NCBI RefSeq assembly: GCF_001895085.1
Contig: NZ_BDFD01000020.1
Span: forward strand, 1-50,498
Direction of reading: 5' to 3'
From: Mariprofundus micogutta
Lineage (GTDB): Bacteria > Pseudomonadota > Zetaproteobacteria > Mariprofundales > Mariprofundaceae
DNA length: 50,498 nucleotides
How positions within the stretch are numbered: position 1 is the stretch's first letter; the number at the start of each line of letters is the position of its first letter. The notes under the pieces are model-generated. The model searched no databases. It saw nothing but the letters and a program-made list of their open reading frames with translations, and was not told where the DNA came from. The translations under genes and the position numbers were made by a program. This document shows, piece after piece, positions 36,928 through 50,458 of the stretch.

Positions 36928-37048
36928 TTATGCCATCCGTTCGGGAGCGTGACTCGGCTCATCCATAAACCTCGCCCTGCGGGCGTGCTACGCATGTCCA
37001 AACGGCTATCCTGCCTTTTTGTCCTGCCCATATTATTCAATAGCATGA
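36928..37048. other. Gap between hisC and hisD with small GC hairpin
   Basis: This 121-base stretch has no gene. CGCCCTGCGGGCG near 36971-36983 can form a short hairpin. The surrounding bases (TACGCATGTCCAAACGGC) look unlike the coding flanks. No promoter stood out. Confidence 0.35.
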
Positions 37049-38350
37049 TCATTTCTTGCCGTTCAAGCGTAACTCAAGCGTCAGGGCATGTGCCTGCAGA
37101 CCTTCACGATGCGCAAGGTGTGCAGCAGCAGGGCCGATCTTTTCAACAGCTTCACGCGTAGCACGGATTACACTGCTGCGCTTCTGAAAATCATAAACAC
37201 CCAGCGGACTTGAAAAACGAGCTGTACGATTGGTCGGCAATACATGGTTAGGGCCGGCGATGTAATCACCGAGTGCTTCAGGTACAAAGTGACCGATAAA
37301 AATCGCGCCTGCATGTCTTATTGAAGGCAGAATCTCATCCGGATTCTCCAGTGCCAACTCAAGATGTTCCGGCGCAATGATATTCACCACATCGGCGGCC
37401 TCATCCCAATTCTGCACATGAATCAGCGCACCATGTGTTTCCACTGATGCACGCGCAATTGCTGCTCGCGGCAACACAGCCAGATGTGCTTCAATGGCAT
37501 CAGCCACCTGAGCCAGCAGATGTTTATCCGTTGAAACCAGAATACTCTGAGCTGCCTCATCATGTTCAGCCTGAGACAGAAAATCCGCTGCAATCCAGGC
37601 CGGATTTCCACCATCTGCCACCACCACGATTTCAGAAGGACCGGCAATCATATCAATACCGCAGGTACCGAATACCTGACGCTTGGCCGCGGCAACGAAT
37701 TTATTCCCCGGGCCGACAATTTTATCCACAGCTGGAATCGTTTCAGTACCGTAAGCCAAAGCCGCAACTGCCTGTGCACCACCTACGGCAAAACCGCGCT
37801 GCACGCCGGAGACATACGCTGCCGCCAGCACCAGCTCATTCATTTCACCGCCCGGTGTTGGGACCACCATGACAATCTCTTTAACACCTGCAACCAGTGC
37901 AGGGACTGCATTCATCAATACTGAGGAGGGATAAGCCGCCTTGCCGCCGGGCACATACAGACCTACTCGATCAAGCGGGGTCACCTTCTGCCCCAGCGTC
38001 ATGCCAACGTCATCAGTATATTCCCAATCGTCCTGCTGCTGATGCTCGTGATAGGCGCGGATACGATCAACTGCCAACTGCAGTGATTCACGATCCATAT
38101 CGGATACGGCATGCCATGCAGCTTCCATACGTTCACGCGAGATTTCAATACTATCACCATCACAGGGCCAGCCATCGAAACGTTCGGTATATTCGCACAA
38201 TGCCGCATTACCGCGTTTTTTTACATTGGAGAGGATATCCGCCACCAACCCCTGCACATCCTCGCCGGTATCAGCTTCACGCGCCAGCAATGCATCCAGC
38301 TGATCGGCAAACCCTTCCTGCTGTGAATCCAGTCTCAAAATCTTGCTCAT
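37049..38350 (-). CDS. hisD: Histidinol dehydrogenase
   Basis: HisD oxidises histidinol to histidine in two NAD-dependent steps. From ATG 38350 it has 433 residues. The family blocks are [48 protein letters not shown] and [16 protein letters not shown]. The zinc and catalytic residues are in [14 protein letters not shown] and [10 protein letters not shown], and GPNHVLPT lies near the C-terminus. ATG 38350 is chosen over an upstream in-frame codon at 38404 because it does not overlap hisG and starts with the usual MSKILRLDS-type N-terminus. Confidence 0.96.
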   Translation of the reverse strand: MSKILRLDSQQEGFADQLDALLAREADTGEDVQGLVADILSNVKKRGNAALCEYTERFDGWPCDGDSIEISRERMEAAWHAVSDMDRESLQLAVDRIRAYHEHQQQDDWEYTDDVGMTLGQKVTPLDRVGLYVPGGKAAYPSSVLMNAVPALVAGVKEIVMVVPTPGGEMNELVLAAAYVSGVQRGFAVGGAQAVAALAYGTETIPAVDKIVGPGNKFVAAAKRQVFGTCGIDMIAGPSEIVVVADGGNPAWIAADFLSQAEHDEAAQSILVSTDKHLLAQVADAIEAHLAVLPRAAIARASVETHGALIHVQNWDEAADVVNIIAPEHLELALENPDEILPSIRHAGAIFIGHFVPEALGDYIAGPNHVLPTNRTARFSSPLGVYDFQKRSSVIRATREAVEKIGPAAAHLAHREGLQAHALTLELRLNGKK

Positions 38351-38360
38351 AACTCTACCC

Positions 38361-40347
<1,987 letters not shown>

Positions 40348-40449
40348 CTAGCCGCTCAGCCCATTGCAAACAATGCCTGTAAAACCTTCGAAATGCGACT
40401 TCAGCAGACAATGGCTGACAGCCAATTTACAACGGTTATGATTGCCACT

Positions 40450-41397
40450 ATGTCCGTTTATACAGAACTCTCCGAATCCGATATTAAATCCATCCTCACC
40501 GACTATGATCTAGGTACGCTGACCTCATTTGAAGGCATTGCGGCCGGTATCGAGAACAGCAACTTTTTCATCAATACCGAAGGCTCAGAAAACTCAGCGC
40601 GTTTTGTACTGACCATCTTTGAACGCCTGGATGCAACAGAGCTGCCATATTTCATGCGTCTGATGCGCCATCTGGCACATAACGGCCTCTCCTGCCCGGA
40701 TGTTATGCAGCGCACAGATGGTTCGCTGCTTTTTGAGATTCACGGTAAACAGGGCTGTATCGTTTCCTGCCTCTCAGGTCGCACACTGGATGAACTCAAT
40801 GAAACACAATTAAGCGCTTCAGGTGAATCGCTGGCACAACTGCATCTGGCCGGCTCCGATTTTGATGAAGCAAGAGAAAACCCGACCGGCCCTGACTGGC
40901 TGGCAGAAAATATTGCTGCAGTACTGGAAAAAACCACCGCCGTGTATGGCCCTGAAGCCGGAGAACTACTCACCAGCGAACTGGCATTCCAGAACTCATG
41001 TGTCTGGGATTCGCTACCAGACGGCGTGATTCATGGCGATCTGTTTGTCGACAATATCCTGTTTGAGGGTGAAAAGGCATCCGGCATTATCGACTTCTAT
41101 TATGCGCATAGTGCAGCCTATGCGATGGACATCGCCATCACCCTGAATGCTCAGGCAGTATTGCTGGGTGAAAATGATCAGGCCCGCATTGATGCATTTA
41201 TGGATGGATATGAATCCCTGCGTCCATTACAGGAGGAGGAACGTGACGCACTACCCCTGTTACTCAGGCTCGCAGCCCTGCGTTTCTGGGTCTCACGCTT
41301 ATATGATGCCCTGTTCCCGCGTGGTGGTGCTATGACCCAGACCAAAGATCCGGAAGAGTATCGTCATAAATTGCTTTTTCACCGCCATGCCCGGTAA
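40450..41397 (+). CDS. thrB: Homoserine kinase, APH-fold (ThrB type II)
   Basis: This 315-residue kinase has the aminoglycoside-phosphotransferase/choline-kinase fold, and matches the homoserine kinase used for threonine synthesis in many proteobacteria. It begins TELSESDIKSILTDYDLGTL, then EGIAAGIENSNFFINT (ATP-binding). The catalytic loop is VIHGDLFVDNILFEG and the metal Asp is in SGIIDFYYA. The start ATG 40450 was taken by alignment to that N-terminus; earlier in-frame ATGs at 40393, 40411 and 40438 lack ribosome sites too. No other thr genes are nearby. The related AmgK kinase was considered, because a MurU-like gene is in the window, and rejected on sequence. Confidence 0.9.
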   Translation: MSVYTELSESDIKSILTDYDLGTLTSFEGIAAGIENSNFFINTEGSENSARFVLTIFERLDATELPYFMRLMRHLAHNGLSCPDVMQRTDGSLLFEIHGKQGCIVSCLSGRTLDELNETQLSASGESLAQLHLAGSDFDEARENPTGPDWLAENIAAVLEKTTAVYGPEAGELLTSELAFQNSCVWDSLPDGVIHGDLFVDNILFEGEKASGIIDFYYAHSAAYAMDIAITLNAQAVLLGENDQARIDAFMDGYESLRPLQEEERDALPLLLRLAALRFWVSRLYDALFPRGGAMTQTKDPEEYRHKLLFHRHAR

Positions 41398-41456
41398 CAG
41401 AGCATAAGCCGGATAACATCATCTGAATCAGCGCATTAAACTCATAGACAGTCAGT

Positions 41457-42059
41457 TTATTTGGCTGATTTTTCCATGCCTATCAACTGGAACAGCTCAA
41501 GACGTGATGACGGGTTATTCATGAATGCGCCGGTCAGTTTGGACGTTGTCGTCCACGAGTTTGGCTTGTGAACGCCACGATGACACATACAAAAATGCTG
41601 GCATTGGACAATCACAGCCACGCCTTTCGGATCTAATACCTCTTCAATGGCATTGGCAATCTGCATGGTCAGCTTTTCCTGCACCTGCAAACGCTTGGCA
41701 TAACCCTCAACCACGCGTGCAAGCTTGGAGAGACCCACCACGCGGCCACGCGGGATATATGCAACATGCGCTTTGCCGACAAACGGTACCATGTGATGTT
41801 CGCAGTGGCTGTGCACATCGATATCTGAAACCAGTACGACTTCATCGTAACCTTCAACCTCTTCAAAGGTCTTTTCCAAGTGTTCGCGCGGGTCTTCCCT
41901 GTAACCGGAAAAGTGTTCATGCATGGCAGAGAGCACACGGGCTGGCGTTTCCTGTAAGCCCTCACGCCCCACATCTTCACCAATGTATTCAAGCAGGCCG
42001 CGCACATGCTGCATGCCTTGTATATTTTTCGGGTCATTCAAATCCAGATCGTCAGTCAC
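41457..42059 (-). CDS. folE: GTP cyclohydrolase I
   Basis: FolE opens the folate/pterin pathway by converting GTP to dihydroneopterin triphosphate. The 200-residue protein has the zinc and active-site stretches [20 protein letters not shown] and [11 protein letters not shown], and the C-terminal [14 protein letters not shown]. The start is taken as GTG 42059, which has AAGGAAGAG upstream. An ATG at 42089 would add [10 protein letters not shown] but has no ribosome site, and the long in-frame extension to 42368 runs antisense into the next gene. It is convergent with thrB and divergent from the phosphatase gene. Confidence 0.95.
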   Translation of the reverse strand: MTDDLDLNDPKNIQGMQHVRGLLEYIGEDVGREGLQETPARVLSAMHEHFSGYREDPREHLEKTFEEVEGYDEVVLVSDIDVHSHCEHHMVPFVGKAHVAYIPRGRVVGLSKLARVVEGYAKRLQVQEKLTMQIANAIEEVLDPKGVAVIVQCQHFCMCHRGVHKPNSWTTTSKLTGAFMNNPSSRLELFQLIGMEKSAK

Positions 42060-42153
42060 AGCTCTCTCTTCCTTTTCCGTTTCAGGCATGCACCATAGCG
42101 CAAACTTTAACAACGCAACACCCATTATAGGTGTTGGTATTACGGGAGAGCCG

Positions 42154-42753
42154 ATGCTTACAATGGATCTGTTACGCCACGGTGCGCTGCAAGGAGGAGT
42201 GAAATACCGAGGCCATGTGGATGACCCACTGACACTTGAAGGGCGTTCCCGGATGGACAAGGCATGGGCTGAAATCAAGGGAAACATTAATCTTATCATC
42301 AGCTCTCCGCTGTCCCGTTGTGCAGAACCTGCGCTTGACTGGGCCAGACAAAGTGACATCGAATGCATTATCGAACCGCGTGTCAGGGAAATGTATTATG
42401 GCGATTGGGAAGGCAAAACCATCCCTGAAATTCAACAGCAATATCCGGGCATTCTGGAACAGTGGCGAAGCAATCCGGAAGGTATGCGACCACCCGGTGG
42501 TGAATCGCCAGAAGAATTACGCCAACGCATAGCTGAATGGTGGACAGAAACCTGTATCGAATACGATGAGCGACAGATTCTTCTGGTTTCCCACTCAGGC
42601 GCTCTGCGTATGCTCATCGCGCATATCCTTGCCGCACCGATTGCGTCCACACGACATCTGGAAATGCCCTATGCATGCAGAAGCAGGCTCTCATATCACA
42701 ATGGCAAAAACAGCCTCCTCTTTCACAACAGCAATCCATTAGCATCAGAATGA
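42154..42753 (+). CDS. Histidine phosphatase superfamily protein
   Basis: This 199-residue phosphoglycerate-mutase-like phosphatase has the catalytic [10 protein letters not shown] motif at residues 6-15 and [10 protein letters not shown]. The second catalytic His is in [12 protein letters not shown] near 150, and [16 protein letters not shown] carries the acid/base Glu. It is most like CobC-type alpha-ribazole phosphatases or small PGM-like enzymes; the substrate is not settled. ATG 42154 is preferred because GGGAG lies five bases before it. It diverges from folE with 94 bases between the start codons. Confidence 0.88.
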   Translation: MLTMDLLRHGALQGGVKYRGHVDDPLTLEGRSRMDKAWAEIKGNINLIISSPLSRCAEPALDWARQSDIECIIEPRVREMYYGDWEGKTIPEIQQQYPGILEQWRSNPEGMRPPGGESPEELRQRIAEWWTETCIEYDERQILLVSHSGALRMLIAHILAAPIASTRHLEMPYACRSRLSYHNGKNSLLFHNSNPLASE

Positions 42754-42829
42754 CAGGTCTGCGGCCAGCTACTGCCCCCCCTTTCACCTGTTTTGATACC
42801 CATACATCTGAAAATGGCGCAGACTTGGT

Positions 42830-42854
42830 CTATAATAGCGCATAGCTGTTATAG
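42830..42854. promoter_or_regulatory. Inverted repeat overlapping a TATAAT box
   Basis: CTATAATAGC and GCTGTTATAG form a 10-bp inverted repeat with one mismatch around GCATA. The left arm contains a perfect TATAAT (42831-42836), but no -35 box at normal spacing was found. It lies 32 bases before the DUF992 gene and may be an operator on its promoter. Confidence 0.4.
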
Positions 42855-42885
42855 CCGATGGCAAGTCATTATTCAGGAGACAGAT

Positions 42886-43383
42886 ATGCTGCTAAATTAT
42901 TTCACATCCGCTTTAATCGCATTCAGCGCACTATTTATATTTTCATCTACTCTTCAGGCAGGAGAATCCTCTGCCGGTACAAAAATCGGCATTCTGACCT
43001 GTGAATCTATTCCCAACACCCGGCTGAATCTGCTTATTCATTCCACCGTGGATGTGAAATGTAAGTATGTCTCCTCTGATCGCAGTACGACCGAATATTA
43101 TATTGGTGAGACAGGCGTCCAGTTAGGTCTGGATATTGCCCACAAAATACGTCAGGCGCTGGTATTTGCCGTACTTGCTGCAGACTTCAAACAGGGAAAC
43201 CATAAACTGGCAGGTAAATATATCGGAGCAGGGGCGTCCGTCAGTTTAGGTGCAGGGGCCGGCGTGCAGGTGCTGGTTGGAGATGGTCAGAACAGCTTTT
43301 CGCTTGAGCCCGCGTTTGAGGGTAACGAAGGCATCGGGGCAACTGTTGGTATCACTTATCTCTATCTTGAGGCTTTTGACTAA
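42886..43383 (+). CDS. Secreted DUF992-like protein
   Basis: This 165-residue protein has a signal peptide ending LQAGE near residue 25. The mature domain follows the DUF992 pattern: KIGILTCESIP, then VKCKYVSSD, YIGETGVQLGLDI, AGKYIGAGASVSLGAGAGVQ and a C-terminal ITYLYLEAF strand. Two conserved cysteines (LTCE and VKCKY) probably form a disulfide. The glycine-rich strands suggest a small beta-structure in the periplasm or outer membrane. Function is unknown. ATG 42886 follows AGGAG by six bases. The next gene downstream, 108 bases away, encodes a POTRA-like protein. Confidence 0.8.
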   Translation: MLLNYFTSALIAFSALFIFSSTLQAGESSAGTKIGILTCESIPNTRLNLLIHSTVDVKCKYVSSDRSTTEYYIGETGVQLGLDIAHKIRQALVFAVLAADFKQGNHKLAGKYIGAGASVSLGAGAGVQVLVGDGQNSFSLEPAFEGNEGIGATVGITYLYLEAFD

Positions 43384-43491
43384 AGATCGAACCACCACAT
43401 CAGCCTCGCTTGTCTGGTGTGACCGAAGACACTGAATCAATATAAAGACAGCAGAGTATTCGCCTGATTAAGGGATTCACAGGTAACTACT

Positions 43492-45210
43492 ATGATTATG
43501 CTGAATTTAACACGTCCGATCCAATGTATTGCAACTGCTACCATCGCCTGTCTGATGCTGGCTCAGCCGGCCTTTGCTGCCGATCAAGACATCATACCAC
43601 CAACAGATTCCACTCCTTCCAGTGAGCAGGGTGACATCAATACAAATCCAACTTCAGCTGAAGTTCCAGCCGGCAAAATCATCGTGCCCTCTGCACAAAA
43701 AGATACGGGTACTTCGACAGGTCAGGAGATCGCTCCGGCAGACGCCACAGTTGATTCTGTTGAAACAGTAGCCCCCATCATCAGCAATGAAATCAATGCA
43801 TTTGAAACCGAAGGCAACACCCTGATTGATACAGGCAGAATTCAGCAGCACCTGAGTGGCTTTCTGGGTTTGAAGAAGAACAGCACAAACCTGTTCAAGG
43901 TGAAGGTCTCCGTATTGAAACTGTACCAGTCATCCGGACTTAAAGGTGTCAGAATTTCTTATCCGCAAGCTGCATCTGACGGCACGGTCCACATAACAAT
44001 TGCTGAGGGAGGCCTCAAAGCTGAAACAACAAATAGCGACATGGGTGAAGGCCTCGATCAGTCATCAGAGACAACGACTGCAAGCCAGGATGATGATGGG
44101 GCCATAATCACGCCTGATAGCGGCAATGAACCAACTCAGGATGTTAGCACAGCCCCGAACAGAGAGTCTGAACAGCCAGCAATTGCAGAGACAGTCTCAG
44201 CTGAACAGACAACCGTAAAAGATGAAGAGGTATCTGTAGACAAGCCTGAAACCCAGGCTCAAGCAGATGCCGCAATGAATACAGCAGAAAACAGACAGGA
44301 ACCGGCTCCACTACAGCCTGAAACGAAATCCGAACAGGCTGAAAATACAATGACAGCAACCATCGAAAAAACAGATTCCCCCTCAACCATGCCGCTTCCA
44401 GAAGCCCCCGCATGGCTGGCTGATGGCTGGCAACAACTCGAGGCGGGAAATACCGATGCAGCCATGGCGATCTGGCAGCGTGAAGTAAATAAAATGCACG
44501 CCTATCGTTATCTGTCATTTATCGGTGTTTACATGAGTCAGGATACCGCTATCAACATCCTCAAACGAGCAGGTCTTGAATATCATGCCCTGATGCTGGT
44601 TGCAGAGCGCGAAGGTAAACAGGCCTACTATGTTCTTTCAGCCCTTAAAACTTCTTATGATAAAGCACAGCGTCAGCTTGAATTGGCCGGACTGCGAAAA
44701 AGAATGGGCATTGAATACATGTATGCCAGTGCCGCCAGAAGGTTTCATGGCACAGCTGTTGCGGCTGAGGTCAAAACAAAGTCTGAAGCTGTCGAGGCCC
44801 TGACTGACAAGGCAAAACCCGACGTACAGAAAGCCCCGGTCAGAAAAAAAGTAGTCAAGAAAGCACCGCGTAAAGCGCTGGCAAAAGCGCCCGCCAAAGC
44901 GGCTGTAGAAAAGAAACCGGAACCACCGGTAGTAGCAGAAGTGGAAAAGCTGGATGGTAAAATTTCAGGTTTTGAAATCTATGGCAACAGCCTGATCTCG
45001 GATAAAATCATCCAGCAGAAACTGCGCCCCTATCTGGGTGACAACAAATCATCATCAGATCTGATGCAAGCCAGAGATAAAATCACACAACTGTATCAGG
45101 GACGCGGCTACCCCGTTGTCGCTGTATCCATGCCTGAAGATGTCAAAGGTGAAATCATCCCTGTACGGATTTATGAAGTCAGCGGCACGAAAAGAGCGCT
45201 GGCAAGATAG
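43492..45210 (+). CDS. Secreted protein with two POTRA-like modules, no barrel
   Basis: This 572-residue secreted protein has a signal peptide ending QPAFAAD (about residue 29). A first POTRA_2-like module spans about 100-173 (FETEGNTLIDTGRIQQHLSG). An acidic, Thr/Glu/Gln-rich linker (about 175-305) is followed by a compact TPR/SPOR-like segment (about 306-420). A Lys/Ala/Pro-rich linker leads to a second POTRA_2-like module (about 486-567) with FEIYGNSLISDKIIQQKL. The two modules are clearly related. The outer-membrane barrel that follows POTRA domains in TpsB proteins is missing and the protein ends at the module. Function is unknown; a periplasmic scaffold or partner for a separate barrel is my inference. 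Confidence 0.72.
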   Translation: MIMLNLTRPIQCIATATIACLMLAQPAFAADQDIIPPTDSTPSSEQGDINTNPTSAEVPAGKIIVPSAQKDTGTSTGQEIAPADATVDSVETVAPIISNEINAFETEGNTLIDTGRIQQHLSGFLGLKKNSTNLFKVKVSVLKLYQSSGLKGVRISYPQAASDGTVHITIAEGGLKAETTNSDMGEGLDQSSETTTASQDDDGAIITPDSGNEPTQDVSTAPNRESEQPAIAETVSAEQTTVKDEEVSVDKPETQAQADAAMNTAENRQEPAPLQPETKSEQAENTMTATIEKTDSPSTMPLPEAPAWLADGWQQLEAGNTDAAMAIWQREVNKMHAYRYLSFIGVYMSQDTAINILKRAGLEYHALMLVAEREGKQAYYVLSALKTSYDKAQRQLELAGLRKRMGIEYMYASAARRFHGTAVAAEVKTKSEAVEALTDKAKPDVQKAPVRKKVVKKAPRKALAKAPAKAAVEKKPEPPVVAEVEKLDGKISGFEIYGNSLISDKIIQQKLRPYLGDNKSSSDLMQARDKITQLYQGRGYPVVAVSMPEDVKGEIIPVRIYEVSGTKRALAR

Positions 45211-45228
45211 TCATTCCTGATGATACAT

Positions 45229-45259
45229 GAGTGCGGGGCCTGAAACCGGCTCCGCACTC
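45229..45259. terminator. Bidirectional terminator-like hairpin
   Basis: GAGTGCGG and CCGCACTC pair perfectly over 8 bp, with further GCC/GGC pairing inside. It lies 18 bases after the POTRA gene and 16 bases beyond the hsp20 stop, between two convergent genes. T-runs are weak on both sides. Confidence 0.7.
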
Positions 45260-45275
45260 TTCAGTTCAGCACCAC

Positions 45276-45704
45276 TTAATGGATGGCAATTGATTTGGGT
45301 TTGGCACTTTCCCGTTTGGGTAGCCTGACTTCCAGCACACCATCTTTCATAGTGGCTTCTACTTTTTCAGCATCGACATTGCTTGGCAGGCTAAAGCTTC
45401 TGGAGAATTGACCGTATGCACGTTCAACACGATGTACATTCTCCTCCTTCACATCCTTCTCATAACGCCTTTCGCCTGAAAGTGTCAGCACGCCATCTTT
45501 CACCTCAAGGTGAACATCTTTCTTTTCAATGCCTGACAATTCAGCCTGTACCAACAGAGCATCGTCAGTCTCTTTAATATCAACTGATGGAGCCCACTGG
45601 CCTGCATCACGTGCCACATCAAAATGATCACCATCAAGCAGGCGGCTGAGTTGCCGATTCATGCTTTCAAGTTCGTTCCATGGTGTCCAACGCATCAGGG
45701 TCAT
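45276..45704 (-). CDS. Small heat-shock protein, Hsp20/alpha-crystallin family
   Basis: Hsp20 holdases bind unfolding proteins in the cytosol as oligomers. The 142 residues contain the alpha-crystallin domain from about 38 to 132: WAPSVDIKETDDALLVQAEL, DGVLTLSGERRYE and the strand DGVLEVRLPK. The C-terminal tail lacks a clear IxI motif, but KSIAIH at the end could serve. ATG 45704 has AAGGAGG six bases upstream, so an in-frame upstream extension to 45752 is rejected. A near-consensus sigma-32 promoter lies 52-81 bases upstream. rpoH is the next gene upstream in the same orientation. Confidence 0.95.
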   Translation of the reverse strand: MTLMRWTPWNELESMNRQLSRLLDGDHFDVARDAGQWAPSVDIKETDDALLVQAELSGIEKKDVHLEVKDGVLTLSGERRYEKDVKEENVHRVERAYGQFSRSFSLPSNVDAEKVEATMKDGVLEVRLPKRESAKPKSIAIH

Positions 45705-45755
45705 AACACACCTCCTTAAATAGATTTTCTGGCCGGATTCATCTGCCGGCAATTT

Positions 45756-45785
45756 ATATATAGGGCGTTATTTTATCAGTTCAAG
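45756..45785 (-). promoter_or_regulatory. Sigma-32 promoter of hsp20
   Basis: On the minus strand CTTGAA (45785-45780) is followed after 14 bases by CCCTATATAT (45765-45756). This closely matches the heat-shock consensus CTTGAA-N13-15-CCCCATnT. The transcript leader would be about 45 bases and contains a small hairpin, GCCGG/CCGGC at 45732-45750. Confidence 0.82.
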
Positions 45786-45809
45786 GGTTGATGCAGCCAG
45801 AATATCAGT

Positions 45810-46646
45810 TCATTGTATTATCAAATCAGCTGCAAATGCCCGCATCTTTTTCATTGCTCTGGCCTCCAGTTGCCGCACCCGCTCGATAGAAATGCCAAAC
45901 CCTTCAGCCAGCTCACTTAATGTAACAGGAGGATCAATCAGGTGCCGTTGCCGGATGATATATCTATCGCGCTCGGATAAGATCGCCATGGCCTCTTCAA
46001 GCTGATTCTGAGTGAATAGTGCCCAGTCTTTCTCAACCAGAAGCTGCTCAGGTGTATCATCCGGTGCGGGCAACTCCAGAATCTTTTCACCATCGGCATC
46101 GATGGCATCAATAGAAAAGTCACGTCTCAAAAAAGATGAGGCTATCGTCTGGTAGGATTCTCCAGTGGTTCCATGCTCTTTAGCCACAGTATCCAGATTC
46201 CTGCCTTCAAGGGCGGCAATGGCATTCTCTGCTTTCTGGAGCCCTGCAAAAATCCGTTTCTGCAATTTATTGGTGCCCATTTTAACAATGCTCCATGAGC
46301 GCAGAATAAAATCATGAATCGATGCTCTGATCCAATACGAAGCATAAGTTTTAAGTCTGAAACCGCGGTCAGGATCAAAGCGTTTCACTGCATGCATGAG
46401 CCCTAAAGTACCTTCCTGGATAAGGTCCTCCTCCGGCAAACCAAAGTGACGATATTCTCGTGCAACAGCAGCTACACTGTGAAGGTTGGCATTAATCAAC
46501 TGCTGTACTGAATCCAGATCGTGATCACGTTGCCACTTGCGGGCAAGCTCATCCTCCTGCTCTCTGTCTAACTTGGGAATTTTGCGTAATTCCTGATAAA
46601 AGAAATCAAGACTGGTTAAGGCCTTCAGCGAATCGTTATTTGCCAA
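45810..46646 (-). CDS. rpoH: RNA polymerase heat-shock sigma factor sigma-32
   Basis: This 278-residue sigma-70 family protein is of the RpoH type. Region 2 is represented by EEDLIQEGTLGLMHAVKRFD and RGFRLKTYASYWIRASIHDF. The RpoH-box-like KLQKRIFAGLQKA distinguishes it from RpoD and RpoS. The region 4.2 helix is ISIERVRQLEARAMKKMR. The start is TTG 46646 with AGGAGG five bases before it. An upstream TTG at 46694 would swallow that site. RpoH directs transcription of chaperones and proteases, and the promoters seen before hsp20, htpX and probably lon fit it. A TTG start may limit its translation. Confidence 0.95.
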   Translation of the reverse strand: MANNDSLKALTSLDFFYQELRKIPKLDREQEDELARKWQRDHDLDSVQQLINANLHSVAAVAREYRHFGLPEEDLIQEGTLGLMHAVKRFDPDRGFRLKTYASYWIRASIHDFILRSWSIVKMGTNKLQKRIFAGLQKAENAIAALEGRNLDTVAKEHGTTGESYQTIASSFLRRDFSIDAIDADGEKILELPAPDDTPEQLLVEKDWALFTQNQLEEAMAILSERDRYIIRQRHLIDPPVTLSELAEGFGISIERVRQLEARAMKKMRAFAADLIIQ

Positions 46647-46800
46647 TACAACCTCCTGGTCAGAAGAGAGTTTATAGTGCGATTTTCCGGGCAATACATG
46701 TGCGCAAAGAAAAAAAATAGGGAGTTCAAAAACAGTGGAACGAAATGCTTGCAGTGCATCTCAACTTTGTATGTGACTAAAAAACCATAATTAAACCCCT

Positions 46801-47343
46801 TTATTTGACGAGTTTAACGGCCACCTCAGCAATATAAGCACCATAGCTGCGAGCGGCTGCCAGAGCAGCATCGGATACCGTTGCAGGCATGCCTGTATGG
46901 TCTCCACTGCGTCCATAAGCACCCCACTGCAATCCACCGTCGGCATAACCGGGCAATGATTTAGGGAAACCGACTACGATCATGCCGTGTTCAAGAAAGT
47001 TGGAATGCAGTGACACCATGGTCGTTTCCACACCACCTCCGGCACCACCAAAACCGCCACCGGTCGCAAACACAGCTCCAAGCTTGCCCTCCAGAGTGCC
47101 CTCCATCCACAACTTGCCAGCCCGATCAATCAACTGTTTCATCTGCCATGCCATCGAACCCATGTGAACCGGAGTGCCGAAAACAATGACATCAGCAACC
47201 ACAAGATCATCCAGAGCGGTATCTATTGCAGACTTCAGAGTGATATCTGCAGTCGAGCAACTGACTCTCATTCCTGCAGCAATGGCATCAGCCATTTTTT
47301 TCGTGTTGCCGTAATCAGAATGGCAGGCGATTAATACGTTCAC
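46801..47343 (-). CDS. WrbA-like flavodoxin / NAD(P)H:quinone oxidoreductase
   Basis: This 180-residue flavodoxin-fold protein has the FMN phosphate loop ACHSDYGNTKKMADAIAAG at 6-24. GTPVHMGSMAWQMKQLID and ATGGGFGGAGGGVETTMVS are typical of WrbA-type quinone reductases. The family's characteristic tail is shortened compared with E. coli WrbA (198 residues). The start is GTG 47343, with GGAGAG five to six bases before it. It is divergent from acnA across about 170 bases. The likely role is two-electron reduction of quinones under oxidative stress, which is inferred from the family. Confidence 0.87.
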   Translation of the reverse strand: MNVLIACHSDYGNTKKMADAIAAGMRVSCSTADITLKSAIDTALDDLVVADVIVFGTPVHMGSMAWQMKQLIDRAGKLWMEGTLEGKLGAVFATGGGFGGAGGGVETTMVSLHSNFLEHGMIVVGFPKSLPGYADGGLQWGAYGRSGDHTGMPATVSDAALAAARSYGAYIAEVAVKLVK

Positions 47344-47514
47344 AAAGCTCTCCTCTTCCCGAATCCATGACTGCCATTGTTACTGATCCGAGAAAAAAAA
47401 CCAGCGCACTTTAGAATCAATGCAATTAACGCTAGCTTGCGGCCTCTTTTTGCGATGATGGATTCATATCGCACCACCGCTTGGGTGGAAATGCAGTTAT
47501 AGTTGGAGATGCCA

Positions 47515-50166
<2,652 letters not shown>

Positions 50167-50180
50167 TCTAACCAAGCTCC

Positions 50181-50218
50181 AAACAAAGAACCCCGCCTTA
50201 GTGCGGGGTTCTTTGTTT
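50181..50218 (+). terminator. Strong intrinsic terminator of acnA
   Basis: A perfect 16-bp stem, AAACAAAGAACCCCGC against its complement, encloses the loop CTTAGT. The descending arm ends in TTCTTTGTTT, supplying the U-rich tail. It starts 15 bases after the acnA stop. Confidence 0.92.
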
Positions 50219-50458
50219 GAGCCTCCCTATTCCGGATAAATTATCAGGATAGATGATTTGCACATTTTTCGCCCGAAAGGTGAAAACCATGGGTGGCCTG
50301 AATGACAAAACTGGGCACCATTGGAATGAAGTGATTCACTTTGACTACTGACTGCTTCAAACCGGCCCAGACTAATGGGATGGTCCGCTCCGTCCCCTAA
50401 CGGCATCGCAATGTGCCAGAATGGAGATATTCCATTACGAAGAAGGACGGAGCGAACT
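50219..50458. other. Intergenic region with inverted repeat before a new gene
   Basis: There is no gene in these 240 bases. CGCTCCGTCC (50386-50395) is repeated as its complement GGACGGAGCG at 50445-50454, 49 bases apart. The right copy lies over the ribosome-binding site of the gene that starts at 50459. This could be the end of an insertion sequence or a leader hairpin masking that site. Confidence 0.4.

Noticed and set aside
42060-42368. In-frame N-terminal extension of folE
   Set aside because: It runs antisense through the phosphatase start, lacks family similarity, and the GTG at 42059 has its own ribosome site.
45732-45750. RNA thermometer (ROSE-like) in the hsp20 leader
   Set aside because: A GCCGG/CCGGC hairpin exists, but it does not pair with the AAGGAGG ribosome site, and the sigma-32 promoter explains heat control.
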